Assembly (NCBI GenBank): GCA_017478485.1
Contig: JAFVDI010000013.1
Location: 21,192 to 85,191, forward strand
Source of the DNA: Clostridiales bacterium
GTDB taxonomy: Bacteria; Bacillota; Clostridia; Saccharofermentanales; Saccharofermentanaceae
Direction: 5' to 3'
Length of the DNA: 64,000 nt
Each line of letters starts with the position of its first letter. Within the stretch, counting starts at the first letter, position 1. The position numbers were made by a program, and so were the translations under genes. The notes under the pieces were generated by a model. The model was not told where the DNA came from. It did not search any database and saw only the letters and a program-made list of their open reading frames with translations. Positions 52,343 to 59,316 of the stretch are shown here, in pieces.

Positions 52343-52368
52343 ACGGCCGCACCAGTAAGTGCGGTCGT
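52343..52368. terminator. Hairpin between convergent genes
   Basis: ACGGCCGCAC / GTGCGGTCGT, 10 bp with one wobble and a 6-nt loop. It likely terminates mazE and perhaps the convergent GG-leader gene; the T-run is poor. Confidence 0.55.
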
Positions 52369-52402
52369 TCAATAAATGCGAATATTTATTTGCGAGATGG
52401 GT

Positions 52403-52684
52403 TTATACCAGAGGCAGATACTTCCGGATGAATTCGCGGCAGACCTCGATCTTGAAGCGGTATTCGCTTTTTCGGTTGCTTCTCGCGTATAAGGCAAGCC
52501 TCAGTTCGAGTTCTTTCATCATGTCGGGCCTGGTCAGGTCATTGCATCTCTTGGCTTCTGCGATCATGTTCTTTAATCCTTCAAAGACCGGAGAGTTTTC
52601 GATGTCTTCGACGGTATAGAGCCAGTTACTGACTCCGCCTGCGACCTGATTCAAATCTTCTGAATTCAATAATTTTTCATTCAT
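52403..52684 (-). CDS. Double-glycine-leader (bacteriocin-type) small protein
   Basis: 93 aa from ATG 52684 with AAAGGTG 6 nt upstream. The first 17 residues, MNEKLLNSEDLNQVAGG, fit the bacteriocin/ComC leader consensus (L-S/N-x-E-D/E-L-x-x-V-x-GG). Cleavage after GG would release a charged 76-aa product with one or two Cys. PCAT-type ABC transporters export such peptides; none is in the window. It lies 36 nt downstream of the micro-pilin gene on the same strand, probably one operon. Confidence 0.7.
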   Translation of the reverse strand: MNEKLLNSEDLNQVAGGVSNWLYTVEDIENSPVFEGLKNMIAEAKRCNDLTRPDMMKELELRLALYARSNRKSEYRFKIEVCREFIRKYLPLV

Positions 52685-52719
52685 GTGAGACACCTTTGTG
52701 GTTAATGGGTATTTGTTGA

Positions 52720-52872
52720 TCAAATGCTCTCCAGAGCCTGGATGGCGTCCTTGAATACCTGGTAGTAATTGAATGCTGCGACTGATGCAAGGACTACGAT
52801 GATTGCGATTACGCAGATAACTTCTACAAGTGAGAAACCCTTCTTGGAATTGTTCTTGAATACCTTTGTCAT
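52720..52872 (-). CDS. 50-aa type IV prepilin-like protein
   Basis: ATG 52872 with GGGGGA 7 nt upstream. It reads MTKVFKNNSKKG then FSLVEVICVIAIIVVLAS: a basic leader, Gly-Phe prepilin cleavage site and Glu at +5 of a hydrophobic helix, all class III signal features. The globular domain of a pilin is absent; the mature form would have only 38 residues. It is followed in the operon by the GG-leader gene. It may be a membrane peptide that needs PilD, or a minor pseudopilin. Confidence 0.75.
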   Translation of the reverse strand: MTKVFKNNSKKGFSLVEVICVIAIIVVLASVAAFNYYQVFKDAIQALESI

Positions 52873-52902
52873 TTTCTTTTCCCCCGTTTGTTTGATGGCT
52901 TC

Positions 52903-52931
52903 ATTATTGCCCCGCTAAAGCCTTCAAACAA
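52903..52931 (-). promoter_or_regulatory. Promoter of the micro-pilin operon
   Basis: Minus strand TTGTTT, 17 bp, AATAAT, 30 bp before the ATG. Confidence 0.45.
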
Positions 52932-52946
52932 TCACTAATCCGGGCC

Positions 52947-52994
52947 CCGTTTGTCGATTTGACGACACTTGGTCTCATGAGTGTCGCCAAACGG
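52947..52994. repeat. Two-tier palindrome in the divergent promoter region
   Basis: Outer arms CCGTTTG (52947-52953) / CAAACGG (52988-52994), inner arms CGACACT (52963-52969) / AGTGTCG (52980-52986). It lies between the divergent micro-pilin and NADAR promoters, so it may be an operator or cruciform. Confidence 0.6.
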
Positions 52995-53006
52995 TAAAAA
53001 TCTTTA

Positions 53007-53040
53007 TGTCCTTTTACTGCCCCATACGCCAAATTACAAT
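53007..53040 (+). promoter_or_regulatory. NADAR promoter with TGTCC-N7-GCCCCAT signature
   Basis: TGTCC, -35 TTTTAC (53012-53017), GCCCCAT, -10 TACAAT (53035-53040) with 17 bp spacing. TGTCC-N7-GCCCCAT-N9-TAYAAT is the same in the DnaB-like gene promoter at 55149. Confidence 0.6.
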
Positions 53041-53068
53041 GGAAATATATGAAACGGAGGTGAATATA

Positions 53069-53527
53069 ATGAATTCAGATAAGAATACAGAGATCATCAA
53101 TGACTTCAGCGGTGAGTACAGGTTCCTTTCGAACTTTTACCAGTATGACTTTGAATTTAAGGGACTTACATACCACAACTCAGAGGCGGCTTTCCAGGCT
53201 CAGAAGTGTGCCTCCGAGGAAGAAAAGATCAAATACACTGAGGTCAAGAATCCCGTCGCCGCAAAGCGCATGGGCAAGAAGGAGCCGGGCTTCCCTTCAA
53301 ATTGGGATGAGATATGTTATGACATCATGAAAGAGATACTCATTGCAAAGTTCTCCAATCAGGAGCTCCTCGCCAAACTGAAGGCCACCGGCAGCGCCAC
53401 ACTTATCGAGGGCAACCACTGGCATGACAACCGCTGGGGCCACTGCACTTGTGAGAGGTGTTCAAAGAAGGAAGGTCAAAACTGGCTCGGAAAGATCCTC
53501 ATGGAGATCAGGGATTCAGCCTCTTAA
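53069..53527 (+). CDS. NADAR-family protein (YbiA-like)
   Basis: 152 aa from ATG 53069 with GGAGGTG 6 nt upstream. Family motifs: GEYRFLSNFY near the N-terminus, YHNSEAAFQAQKC, NPVAAKRMGKK, then GNHWHDNRWG and the C-terminal NWLGKILMEIRD. NADAR proteins act on ADP-ribose-linked substrates; some remove ADP-ribose from guanine in DNA as antitoxins of DarT-type toxins, others act in riboflavin intermediate cleanup. No DarT is seen here. Its placement among toxin and repair genes favours a DNA or nucleotide defence role (inference). Confidence 0.88.
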   Translation: MNSDKNTEIINDFSGEYRFLSNFYQYDFEFKGLTYHNSEAAFQAQKCASEEEKIKYTEVKNPVAAKRMGKKEPGFPSNWDEICYDIMKEILIAKFSNQELLAKLKATGSATLIEGNHWHDNRWGHCTCERCSKKEGQNWLGKILMEIRDSAS

Positions 53528-53535
53528 TACTGACC

Positions 53536-55110
53536 TCACAGATCCCTAAGCCCTTCCGGATACTCATCGTGAACATCAGTAAATAAACTATCCTGCTGCA
53601 CACACTCTTCTTCCGACAGAGGCGGATCCATGGCTGGTTCATCGTCGTCCTCTGCGGGAGCTTCGTATGAATAAGTCACTGAATCGCCGCCGTAAGGGTC
53701 TTGAGGATCCTTACCGGTGTATTCGTAAAACAGGGTCTTGTCCGGGATCCAGCTGACCGGGTCTTTTCCGGTCGCGCCGTGACGGTTTTTCGCAAGATAG
53801 ATGCAGGCCGGCAAGACTTTGGCGTTTTCACCTGAATCACCGGCATTTTGGGGATCCGTATTCGGATCGCCGGCCGTGGTACCGTCTTTTGTTTTGTAGT
53901 AGTCCGGCCTGTCAACAAACATGATCGTATCGGCATCCTGCTCGATTGCGCCGGAATCCCTCAGATCTGAGATCTGCGGCGTGTGATCGTTCCTTTTCGC
54001 CGTATCACGCGAAAGCTGGGACAGCGCAATTATCGGTATCTTGAGTTCCTTCGCAAGGAGCTTAAGGCTTCGCGAGATCTTTGCAACCTCGTCATTACGG
54101 GACTTGTTGCCCATCCCCTTTACTTCAATGAGCTGAAGATAGTCCACAAAGATAAGTTTCGGCTGGATCCCTGCGGATGTAAGCTGCTTGATCTTTGTCT
54201 TCATGGTCAGCGGATTTATGTCAACGCTGTCGTCAAGATATATCGGGTAGTCCCTGAGTTTCTTCAGCGCATTGTCCATCTGCTGCTTGTCGCTCTCGGT
54301 CAGCTTGTTTGAAGATATTATCTCGCTGATCGGTCTGGTCATGGCTGAAGACATGATCCTGCGGCCGATCTCCTCTAAGGTCATCTCCAGCGAAAAGATA
54401 ACGACCGGGTGCTGATTTGCAGCAACATTCACCGCCATGTTTACGGCCAGCGCGGTCTTGCCCATGCCGGGGCGCGCCGCAAGGATATTTACCGTTCCGT
54501 TTCCGAGTCCGCCCGTCATCATGTCGAGTTTCGGGAAACCAAGCTTGATCTTACCGCCGTTTTTCGCATCCATGATCTCGGTAAAAACGCCTGATATCGT
54601 CATCTTAAGAACGTCATTCAGGACGACGAGATCCTTCTCATCGTTAAATCCCCTGAGCTGAGACAGCTCGCTGATCACATAATTGATTATTTCCGACGTG
54701 GTGTGTTTGCCGCCTATAGTCTCTTCCCTGATCTTTTCAGCGAGCTTCAGGAGCTTTTGCTTCTCGCCCTTCAGGCGCATCGCATCGATATAACTGTTGA
54801 TCGCGGACTGTGATGCCACAGTGTCGCCGACATGGTAAACATAGCGCTGGCCGCCCGCCTTTTCGAGCAGACCGCATCTCTCAAGCTCGGAGATCACCGT
54901 GATCCGGTCGATCGTAACCTCATCGAAAAACATATCCAGGATTACGCCGAAGATGGTGCTGTTGCGGCTGTCAGTGAAATCCTCTGCGGAAACCTTGTTC
55001 TTAACGACATCCATCACAGCGCTGTTCCTGCGCATGCAAAGTGAAAGGACCGCCTTCTCGGCATCAACGTCGCAAACAGGCTCAACTCTTGAGTCAATGA
55101 GATTATCCAT
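53536..55110 (-). CDS. dnaB: Replicative DNA helicase, DnaB family (likely accessory copy)
   Basis: 524 aa from ATG 55110 (GGGAGG 7 nt upstream). The N-terminal domain begins VDAEKAVLSLCMRR. RecA-like core: Walker A LAARPGMGKTALAVNMA, the DnaB block IFSLEMTLEEIGRRIMSS, Walker B KLIFVDYLQLIE, LSQLSRDTAKR and DLRDSGAIEQDADTIMFVDR. The C-terminus has an extra acidic tail of about 70 residues. None of the usual chromosomal neighbours (rplI, ssb, rpsR) are present, and it lies next to toxin and repair genes, so it may be an accessory copy. Confidence 0.9.
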   Translation of the reverse strand: MDNLIDSRVEPVCDVDAEKAVLSLCMRRNSAVMDVVKNKVSAEDFTDSRNSTIFGVILDMFFDEVTIDRITVISELERCGLLEKAGGQRYVYHVGDTVASQSAINSYIDAMRLKGEKQKLLKLAEKIREETIGGKHTTSEIINYVISELSQLRGFNDEKDLVVLNDVLKMTISGVFTEIMDAKNGGKIKLGFPKLDMMTGGLGNGTVNILAARPGMGKTALAVNMAVNVAANQHPVVIFSLEMTLEEIGRRIMSSAMTRPISEIISSNKLTESDKQQMDNALKKLRDYPIYLDDSVDINPLTMKTKIKQLTSAGIQPKLIFVDYLQLIEVKGMGNKSRNDEVAKISRSLKLLAKELKIPIIALSQLSRDTAKRNDHTPQISDLRDSGAIEQDADTIMFVDRPDYYKTKDGTTAGDPNTDPQNAGDSGENAKVLPACIYLAKNRHGATGKDPVSWIPDKTLFYEYTGKDPQDPYGGDSVTYSYEAPAEDDDEPAMDPPLSEEECVQQDSLFTDVHDEYPEGLRDL

Positions 55111-55148
55111 AACAATGCCTCCCAAACCGTCAGATCTCAGGTGAGGTC

Positions 55149-55182
55149 ATTATAGAAAACACGATGGGGCGTTTAAGGGACA
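55149..55182 (-). promoter_or_regulatory. DnaB-like gene promoter with TGTCC-N7-GCCCCAT signature
   Basis: Minus strand: TGTCC(C), -35 TTAAAC (55171-55176), GCCCCAT (55164-55170), 16 bp spacer in all, -10 TATAAT (55149-55154). The same words at the same distances precede the NADAR gene. Confidence 0.6.
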
Positions 55183-55205
55183 ACAATTTGATTATGAGGA
55201 CAGAT

Positions 55206-55487
55206 TCAGATCACTTCTCTGATCTCGTCCAGGATCTCAGCTTCGGTGTTGGACTCCACAAAAGACGAGATGGAGTCCATCAGGCTGTCGGCCATTGCGT
55301 TGTGCGGAACTATGGCAGCCACCCCGATCACTATGATCTGGTGTGTGTCCTGCTCGTCAATTTCAGCTGCTGACACGTGAAATCTATTCTGTAACAGTGT
55401 TACAAGGCTTTTCACGATCATGCGCTTTTCTTTAAGGCTGTGCACCCATGGTGCATATAGCCTGAATGTCATGGTAGCTATTTTCAT
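55206..55487 (-). CDS. DUF503 (YlxP-like) protein
   Basis: 93 aa from ATG 55487. HSLKEKRMIVKSLVTLLQNRF and HVSAAEIDEQDTHQIIVIGVAAI match DUF503, a small alpha/beta protein of unknown role usually found beside infB/rbfA. Here it sits in a different context, 17 bp downstream of an unknown gene and ahead of the DnaB-like gene. Confidence 0.82.
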   Translation of the reverse strand: MKIATMTFRLYAPWVHSLKEKRMIVKSLVTLLQNRFHVSAAEIDEQDTHQIIVIGVAAIVPHNAMADSLMDSISSFVESNTEAEILDEIREVI

Positions 55488-55503
55488 AGTCTGATTATAC
55501 GCC

Positions 55504-56244
55504 TCAACATCCATGCGATCTCAAAATTATCTCCCGTTCCCTTCTCATCGAGCACATCTCGTATTCATAGATGGCCTTCCAGACTTCATTCAGTTTTTCA
55601 CGGTTCTCTAGAGTCTCGCCGTAACCTAAGTGCGCGTTTTCCGGCTCAACGCAATAATCGAACCTTTTCCGTTCATCTATGGGCATATAGAGCCCAAAGT
55701 CGCCCTCGTTCTTTTTAACCTCTTCCAGAAAAGACTCCATGTTTTCCTGCCTGAACCCCATGAATGAAACAACATTTAGCACACGTGCAATGGCCTGGTA
55801 GATGATCTCCTGCGTAAACTCATTATCAGCCACGCGAAATCCCAGCACTTCCTTGAATGGAGCGGTAAAAATACGGTTTTTACAGTTTTCCGGATCATCA
55901 AGAAGTTCTTCCAAAAACAGGAGCCTTACCTGCCATCTGTCGAAATAATCATGCTCAAACCTTTTGAATGCATAGATCACGCCGGTCTTCCCGCCGGGGA
56001 TCTCTTTGATCTCCAGATCCTTGAGGTACCTTATATAGTCGTAGATTTCTTTTCTTCTCGCCTGCGCATACTCCATTACAGTCAGTTCCCTGACGGTCTC
56101 ATCGTATTCAATATGCTCATCGTGATAATCGGTCGGGGTGTTAAAGTAGTAGAGATCAAACAGCTTATCGCCGAACTCCTCGAAAAGGGTATCGACCAAC
56201 CGCGTAGTATTCAGTTCAGAAAGATAATCTTTAACCGTTTTCAT
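55504..56244 (-). CDS. Hypothetical protein
   Basis: 246 aa from ATG 56244 (MKTVKDYLSELNT), whose start overlaps the preceding small gene by 14 nt. Helical, charged, rich in Phe/Tyr/Glu (LFDLYYFNTPTDYHDEH, YAFKRFEHDYFDRWQVRL), no TM. No family recognised. Part of a unit with the 56.2 kb gene and probably DUF503. Confidence 0.65.
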   Translation of the reverse strand: MKTVKDYLSELNTTRLVDTLFEEFGDKLFDLYYFNTPTDYHDEHIEYDETVRELTVMEYAQARRKEIYDYIRYLKDLEIKEIPGGKTGVIYAFKRFEHDYFDRWQVRLLFLEELLDDPENCKNRIFTAPFKEVLGFRVADNEFTQEIIYQAIARVLNVVSFMGFRQENMESFLEEVKKNEGDFGLYMPIDERKRFDYCVEPENAHLGYGETLENREKLNEVWKAIYEYEMCSMRREREIILRSHGC

Positions 56245-56488
56245 CGCCGCGCGCCCTGATCTCATTAAGCCTGCCCCTGTAGAAAAGGAGCTGTCTTCCC
56301 TCTTCCTCTGTAATGAAGCCGCGTCTTTCGGCAGCCTTCACGCAGAGCTGCTTTTCATATTCGTCAACGTTACCGTCCGTCAAGATGAGACCGAGCATGG
56401 CAATCTTGACCACCTTGGGTTCATCGACGTAACTGCCGTCGGGCACCTTTGCCGTGTGATGCATTAAAGTGATCTTTGCGCTTTCCAT
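56231..56488 (-). CDS. Hypothetical small protein, first gene of a regulated operon
   Basis: An 85-aa protein with start ATG 56488 after AAGGAGGTG. The centre (VVKIAMLGLILTDGNVDEYEKQLCVKAAERRG, shown here as GLILTDGNVDEYEKQLC) suggests a TerB-like or EF-hand-like helical domain, but the match is weak. The operon is divergent from the WYL regulator and its promoter carries the GATGGGACAATT box. Confidence 0.6.
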   Translation of the reverse strand: MESAKITLMHHTAKVPDGSYVDEPKVVKIAMLGLILTDGNVDEYEKQLCVKAAERRGFITEEEGRQLLFYRGRLNEIRARGDENG

Positions 56489-56532
56489 GGGGCACCTCCT
56501 TGTCTTCTCATATTGTGTTTGTTTTCACCCTT

Positions 56533-56578
56533 AAGATAAGACTTGGGATGTACGGTAATTGTCCCATCTTTTCGCAGG
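56533..56578 (-). promoter_or_regulatory. GATGGGACAATT-N18-TATCTT promoter (site A)
   Basis: Minus strand: CTGCGAA-N2-GATGGGACAATT, 18 bp, TATCTT (56533-56538). There is no -35 hexamer; the box takes its place, as in activator-dependent promoters. It matches site B at 60.6 kb base for base in the box and in spacing. Confidence 0.65.
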
Positions 56579-56691
56579 CTCCCGCCCTTCCATTCACAGA
56601 AATTTTACCCGCGCTCATGTACCAAATTCACACCATGGAAATAAATAACATATACAATGAAGGTATCTTTCAAGAAAGCGGGGTATTCGCC

Positions 56692-57717
56692 ATGCCGGCC
56701 AGCAAGAAGATGATTCCGTCCATGATATTGGATATATTGAAAAGAAGGACAGATGAGAACCACACTCTGGATCAGAAGGATATCCTGGATGAACTCAACC
56801 GGGAATTCGATCCGCCCCTCGACCGTAAGACCGTGCGCCGCAACATCGAATATCTCCTGGATATCGGCTGTCCCATCGTATACACGGAAAAACCGCGCAG
56901 CAACGGCAACGATGTCTGGACGGACTTTTACCTGGCCAGGGATTTTTCCGAGGCGGAGTTAAGGCTCCTGATCGACGGACTGCTCTTTTCGAACCATGTG
57001 CCATACAAGCGCTGCCAGGATCTAATCGAGAAACTTGAAGGCCTTGCGAGCGAGCATTTCAGGTCGCACGTGAAACACATCAAGACGCTCCCTGACCCCG
57101 AGGTATACAACAAGCAGCTGTTCTTCACGATCCAGGTGTTAGACGAAGCCATTTCGCGCGAGCGCCAGGTCGCATTCCACTATGTCAACTACGGCACCGA
57201 CAAGAAGAACCACCCCAGGCTCGGTGATGACGGCAAGCCGAAGGAATACATCATCAACCCGTATCAGATGGTCGCAAAGGAAGGCAAGTACTACCTCATC
57301 TGCAACAACGACGACTACTCTATCCTGTCGAATTACCGCGTCGACCGCATCGCCGACATCCGCATCTTAGAAGACAAGAAGCGCAAGCCATTCTCAAAGC
57401 TCAAGGACGCGAACGGCGACCGCTTCAACCTCTCCGAGTACATGAAGACGCACATCAAGATGTACGCGTCCGGCGACTGCCGCGTCAGGTTTAAGATCAA
57501 TCCCGCAATGGTAACTGACATCATTGACATCTTCGGAAAAGACGTCTCGTTCGAAGAAGAGACCGACAAGTATGTGATCGTCTCCGCGAAAGTCACCGAA
57601 AACGCCATGATCCAGTTCGCCAAATCCTACTCGCCCGACGTGGTTATCTTAGAGCCGCAGCACCTCGTGGATCAGATGAAGGACTGGGCAAAGAAAGTTA
57701 ACAGGTTGTACAAGTAA
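56692..57717 (+). CDS. WYL-domain transcriptional regulator
   Basis: 341 aa from ATG 56692 (MPASKKMIPSMILDILKRR); GGGG lies 10 nt upstream, and ATG 56635 is a possible earlier start. The N-terminal winged helix-turn-helix (LDQKDILDELNREF, LDRKTVRRNIEYLLDIG) is followed by the WYL domain (INPYQMVAKEGKYYLICNN, YRVDRIADIRIL) and a WCX tail. WYL proteins sense nucleic acid or nucleotide ligands and control defence, DNA damage and RNA-repair genes (known for several). It is divergent from the 56.2 kb operon and is the best candidate regulator for the shared boxes. Confidence 0.9.
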   Translation: MPASKKMIPSMILDILKRRTDENHTLDQKDILDELNREFDPPLDRKTVRRNIEYLLDIGCPIVYTEKPRSNGNDVWTDFYLARDFSEAELRLLIDGLLFSNHVPYKRCQDLIEKLEGLASEHFRSHVKHIKTLPDPEVYNKQLFFTIQVLDEAISRERQVAFHYVNYGTDKKNHPRLGDDGKPKEYIINPYQMVAKEGKYYLICNNDDYSILSNYRVDRIADIRILEDKKRKPFSKLKDANGDRFNLSEYMKTHIKMYASGDCRVRFKINPAMVTDIIDIFGKDVSFEEETDKYVIVSAKVTENAMIQFAKSYSPDVVILEPQHLVDQMKDWAKKVNRLYK

Positions 57718-58193
57718 TGGAAGAAAATAATATGGAACAGAACCTTAAAGATAAATGGGAGCTTATAACAGAAGATAATCTGGAATTAGAGGCTATCTCT
57801 GCCACAGATGAATTCAAGCATCTGATATTTGATACATATCAGTTTCTGGAATCTGTTCTTACCGAAAAAGACGATTTCCCGCGCAATCTGCTGACGCTTT
57901 ATAAATACATCGCAAAGACACAGATGTATCTCAGCATCAATTATCTTTATAATGTGCCGCATTCGGTTTCCTCATCATATTCAGACTGCTGTGAGGGGCT
58001 TTGCCATGTTTTCGAAAAAGGCTTCAACAACGGTTACTATGAGCATTCTCTTCCGCTCGGATTAACAAGGCACACCCGTGCCGGATGTGCCTCACCTGAA
58101 GCAGACATGAGTTCGTTCGAATCGTTTTTGAAATCATTTGACGATAACGTAGAACTTCTCCACGACTACTACGGTGAGGATACAGTTACGTGA
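57717..58193 (+). CDS. Hypothetical protein coupled to the WYL regulator
   Basis: A 158-aa protein. Its ATG shares a base with the WYL stop (TAATG), so translation is coupled. Helical, acidic, with no TM. FDTYQFLESVL and YLSINYLYNVPHSVSS suggest a four-helix protein; size and a few residues recall FliS-like chaperones but key features are missing, so I leave it unnamed. Confidence 0.62.
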   Translation: MEENNMEQNLKDKWELITEDNLELEAISATDEFKHLIFDTYQFLESVLTEKDDFPRNLLTLYKYIAKTQMYLSINYLYNVPHSVSSSYSDCCEGLCHVFEKGFNNGYYEHSLPLGLTRHTRAGCASPEADMSSFESFLKSFDDNVELLHDYYGEDTVT

Positions 58194-58435
58194 AGACGAT
58201 GCTGTTATGGTATAAATACTCATTTCCAGACTTTGATTTTTGTGTCAGTGATCTGGATAACTACGATAGTTTTAGGACGATCCTGGCGTATTTTATTTGT
58301 ATATTTAACCTGAATTGCAATTTAAGAACAGCCGGCAAGTTCTTGTGGACCACCGGCAAAGAGTTCTTCCCGCGTTATGTCTACAAAGACCTGATCGCCA
58401 AATACAAACCGGCGCGTCATACCAGTCCGGGATAG
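58190..58435 (+). CDS. Small hypothetical protein (weak support)
   Basis: An 81-aa frame starting with GTG that overlaps the previous stop (GTGA). Aromatic-rich (LLWYKYSFPDFDFCV, LAYFICIFNLNC), with a basic C-terminus. It could be a coupled small gene or a chance frame. No family recognised. Confidence 0.35.
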   Translation: MKTMLLWYKYSFPDFDFCVSDLDNYDSFRTILAYFICIFNLNCNLRTAGKFLWTTGKEFFPRYVYKDLIAKYKPARHTSPG

Positions 58436-58486
58436 CCGTACAGACGAAAACAGCTTTTTTCCAATTTCGTATGTACGCGCAAAAAT

Positions 58487-58810
58487 TCAATCCAGATGGC
58501 ACTTGTAGTGCTTGCTGTAATCGTATCTGATGATAGGCTCTTCAGTCAGACCGAATGCAGTTATGATCTGTTTTATATGATCCTCGCCAATATTGGGATT
58601 CAGATAAATGATGGGCGTCCCGTCCTTTTTATACTCAACTCTTCCACGGGGATAGTAATCAAATGGTTTCTTGGATCCGGCAGGTCTTAAATAAGCCCAC
58701 AAAAGTTTGTGGTTGTAATTATCACCGGATTTGGACACACCATATATCGATCCTTCCTCATACTGAAAGACCTTCAATTCACCTTCGACTATCCAGAAAA
58801 CGCCTCTCAT
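58487..58810 (-). CDS. Hypothetical protein, last gene of the FtsH-like operon
   Basis: A 107-aa protein. Its ATG (58810) follows the SLOG stop directly (TGAATG), so coupled. Beta-rich N-terminus (VFWIVEGELKVFQYEEG) and a polar C-terminus (KQIITAFGLTEEPIIRYDYSKHYKC). No family recognised. Confidence 0.62.
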   Translation of the reverse strand: MRGVFWIVEGELKVFQYEEGSIYGVSKSGDNYNHKLLWAYLRPAGSKKPFDYYPRGRVEYKKDGTPIIYLNPNIGEDHIKQIITAFGLTEEPIIRYDYSKHYKCHLD

Positions 58811-59299
58811 TCAGTTGCCCTTTATTGTGATCACTTCAAGCCCTTTTTCCTTGGCATACCACACGGTCTTCTTGGTTCCGCCAGGAGCACCTGTGTAGAC
58901 GCCGATCAGCCTCGACGAGTGATCGACCATCCAATAGTCCCGATCGATATATGCTTGCGTCCCGGGTCTCTTTCCTACATAAACTGTCTTGTCCGAGGCG
59001 ATGAGTAGGCTGGTGTATCTTTGTCTCCACTTCGGCTCCCAGTCTTTTTCCATGCCGTTCCAGGCACATGCGCAGATCAGATGTATCTTCGCGCCGTCCA
59101 GAATGAGTTTTAAAACGATCTCCGCCGCCCAGATGTCAACGCCTCTCTGCATGCCGGAAATAAAATCCGTGTAGCCGTCGTCTACGGCCTTTCTTATCTG
59201 TTTTTCAAGCCAGGCGATGACAACATCTTCCGCCATCCCCAGCTTCTCAGGTCTGTGTCCCGTGAACGAACACGCGTGCTTAATATCTATTTCATTCAT
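58811..59299 (-). CDS. SLOG-superfamily protein (DUF1273/YpsA-like)
   Basis: A 162-aa protein. FTGHRPEKLG at the N-terminus, GYTDFISGMQRGVDIWAAEIVL and LIGVYTGAPGGTKKTVWYA are the nucleotide-binding blocks of the DUF1273/YpsA branch of SLOG proteins. SLOG domains bind nucleotide-derived ligands and are frequent in defence gene sets as sensors. It lies 18 bp downstream of the FtsH-like gene in one operon. Confidence 0.87.
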   Translation of the reverse strand: MNEIDIKHACSFTGHRPEKLGMAEDVVIAWLEKQIRKAVDDGYTDFISGMQRGVDIWAAEIVLKLILDGAKIHLICACAWNGMEKDWEPKWRQRYTSLLIASDKTVYVGKRPGTQAYIDRDYWMVDHSSRLIGVYTGAPGGTKKTVWYAKEKGLEVITIKGN

Positions 59300-59316
59300 T
59301 AGTCAACTCCAAAACA

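Noticed and set aside
57717..58193. FliS flagellar chaperone
   Set aside because: Size and helical content are similar, but the FliS N-terminal and binding motifs are absent and no flagellar genes are near.
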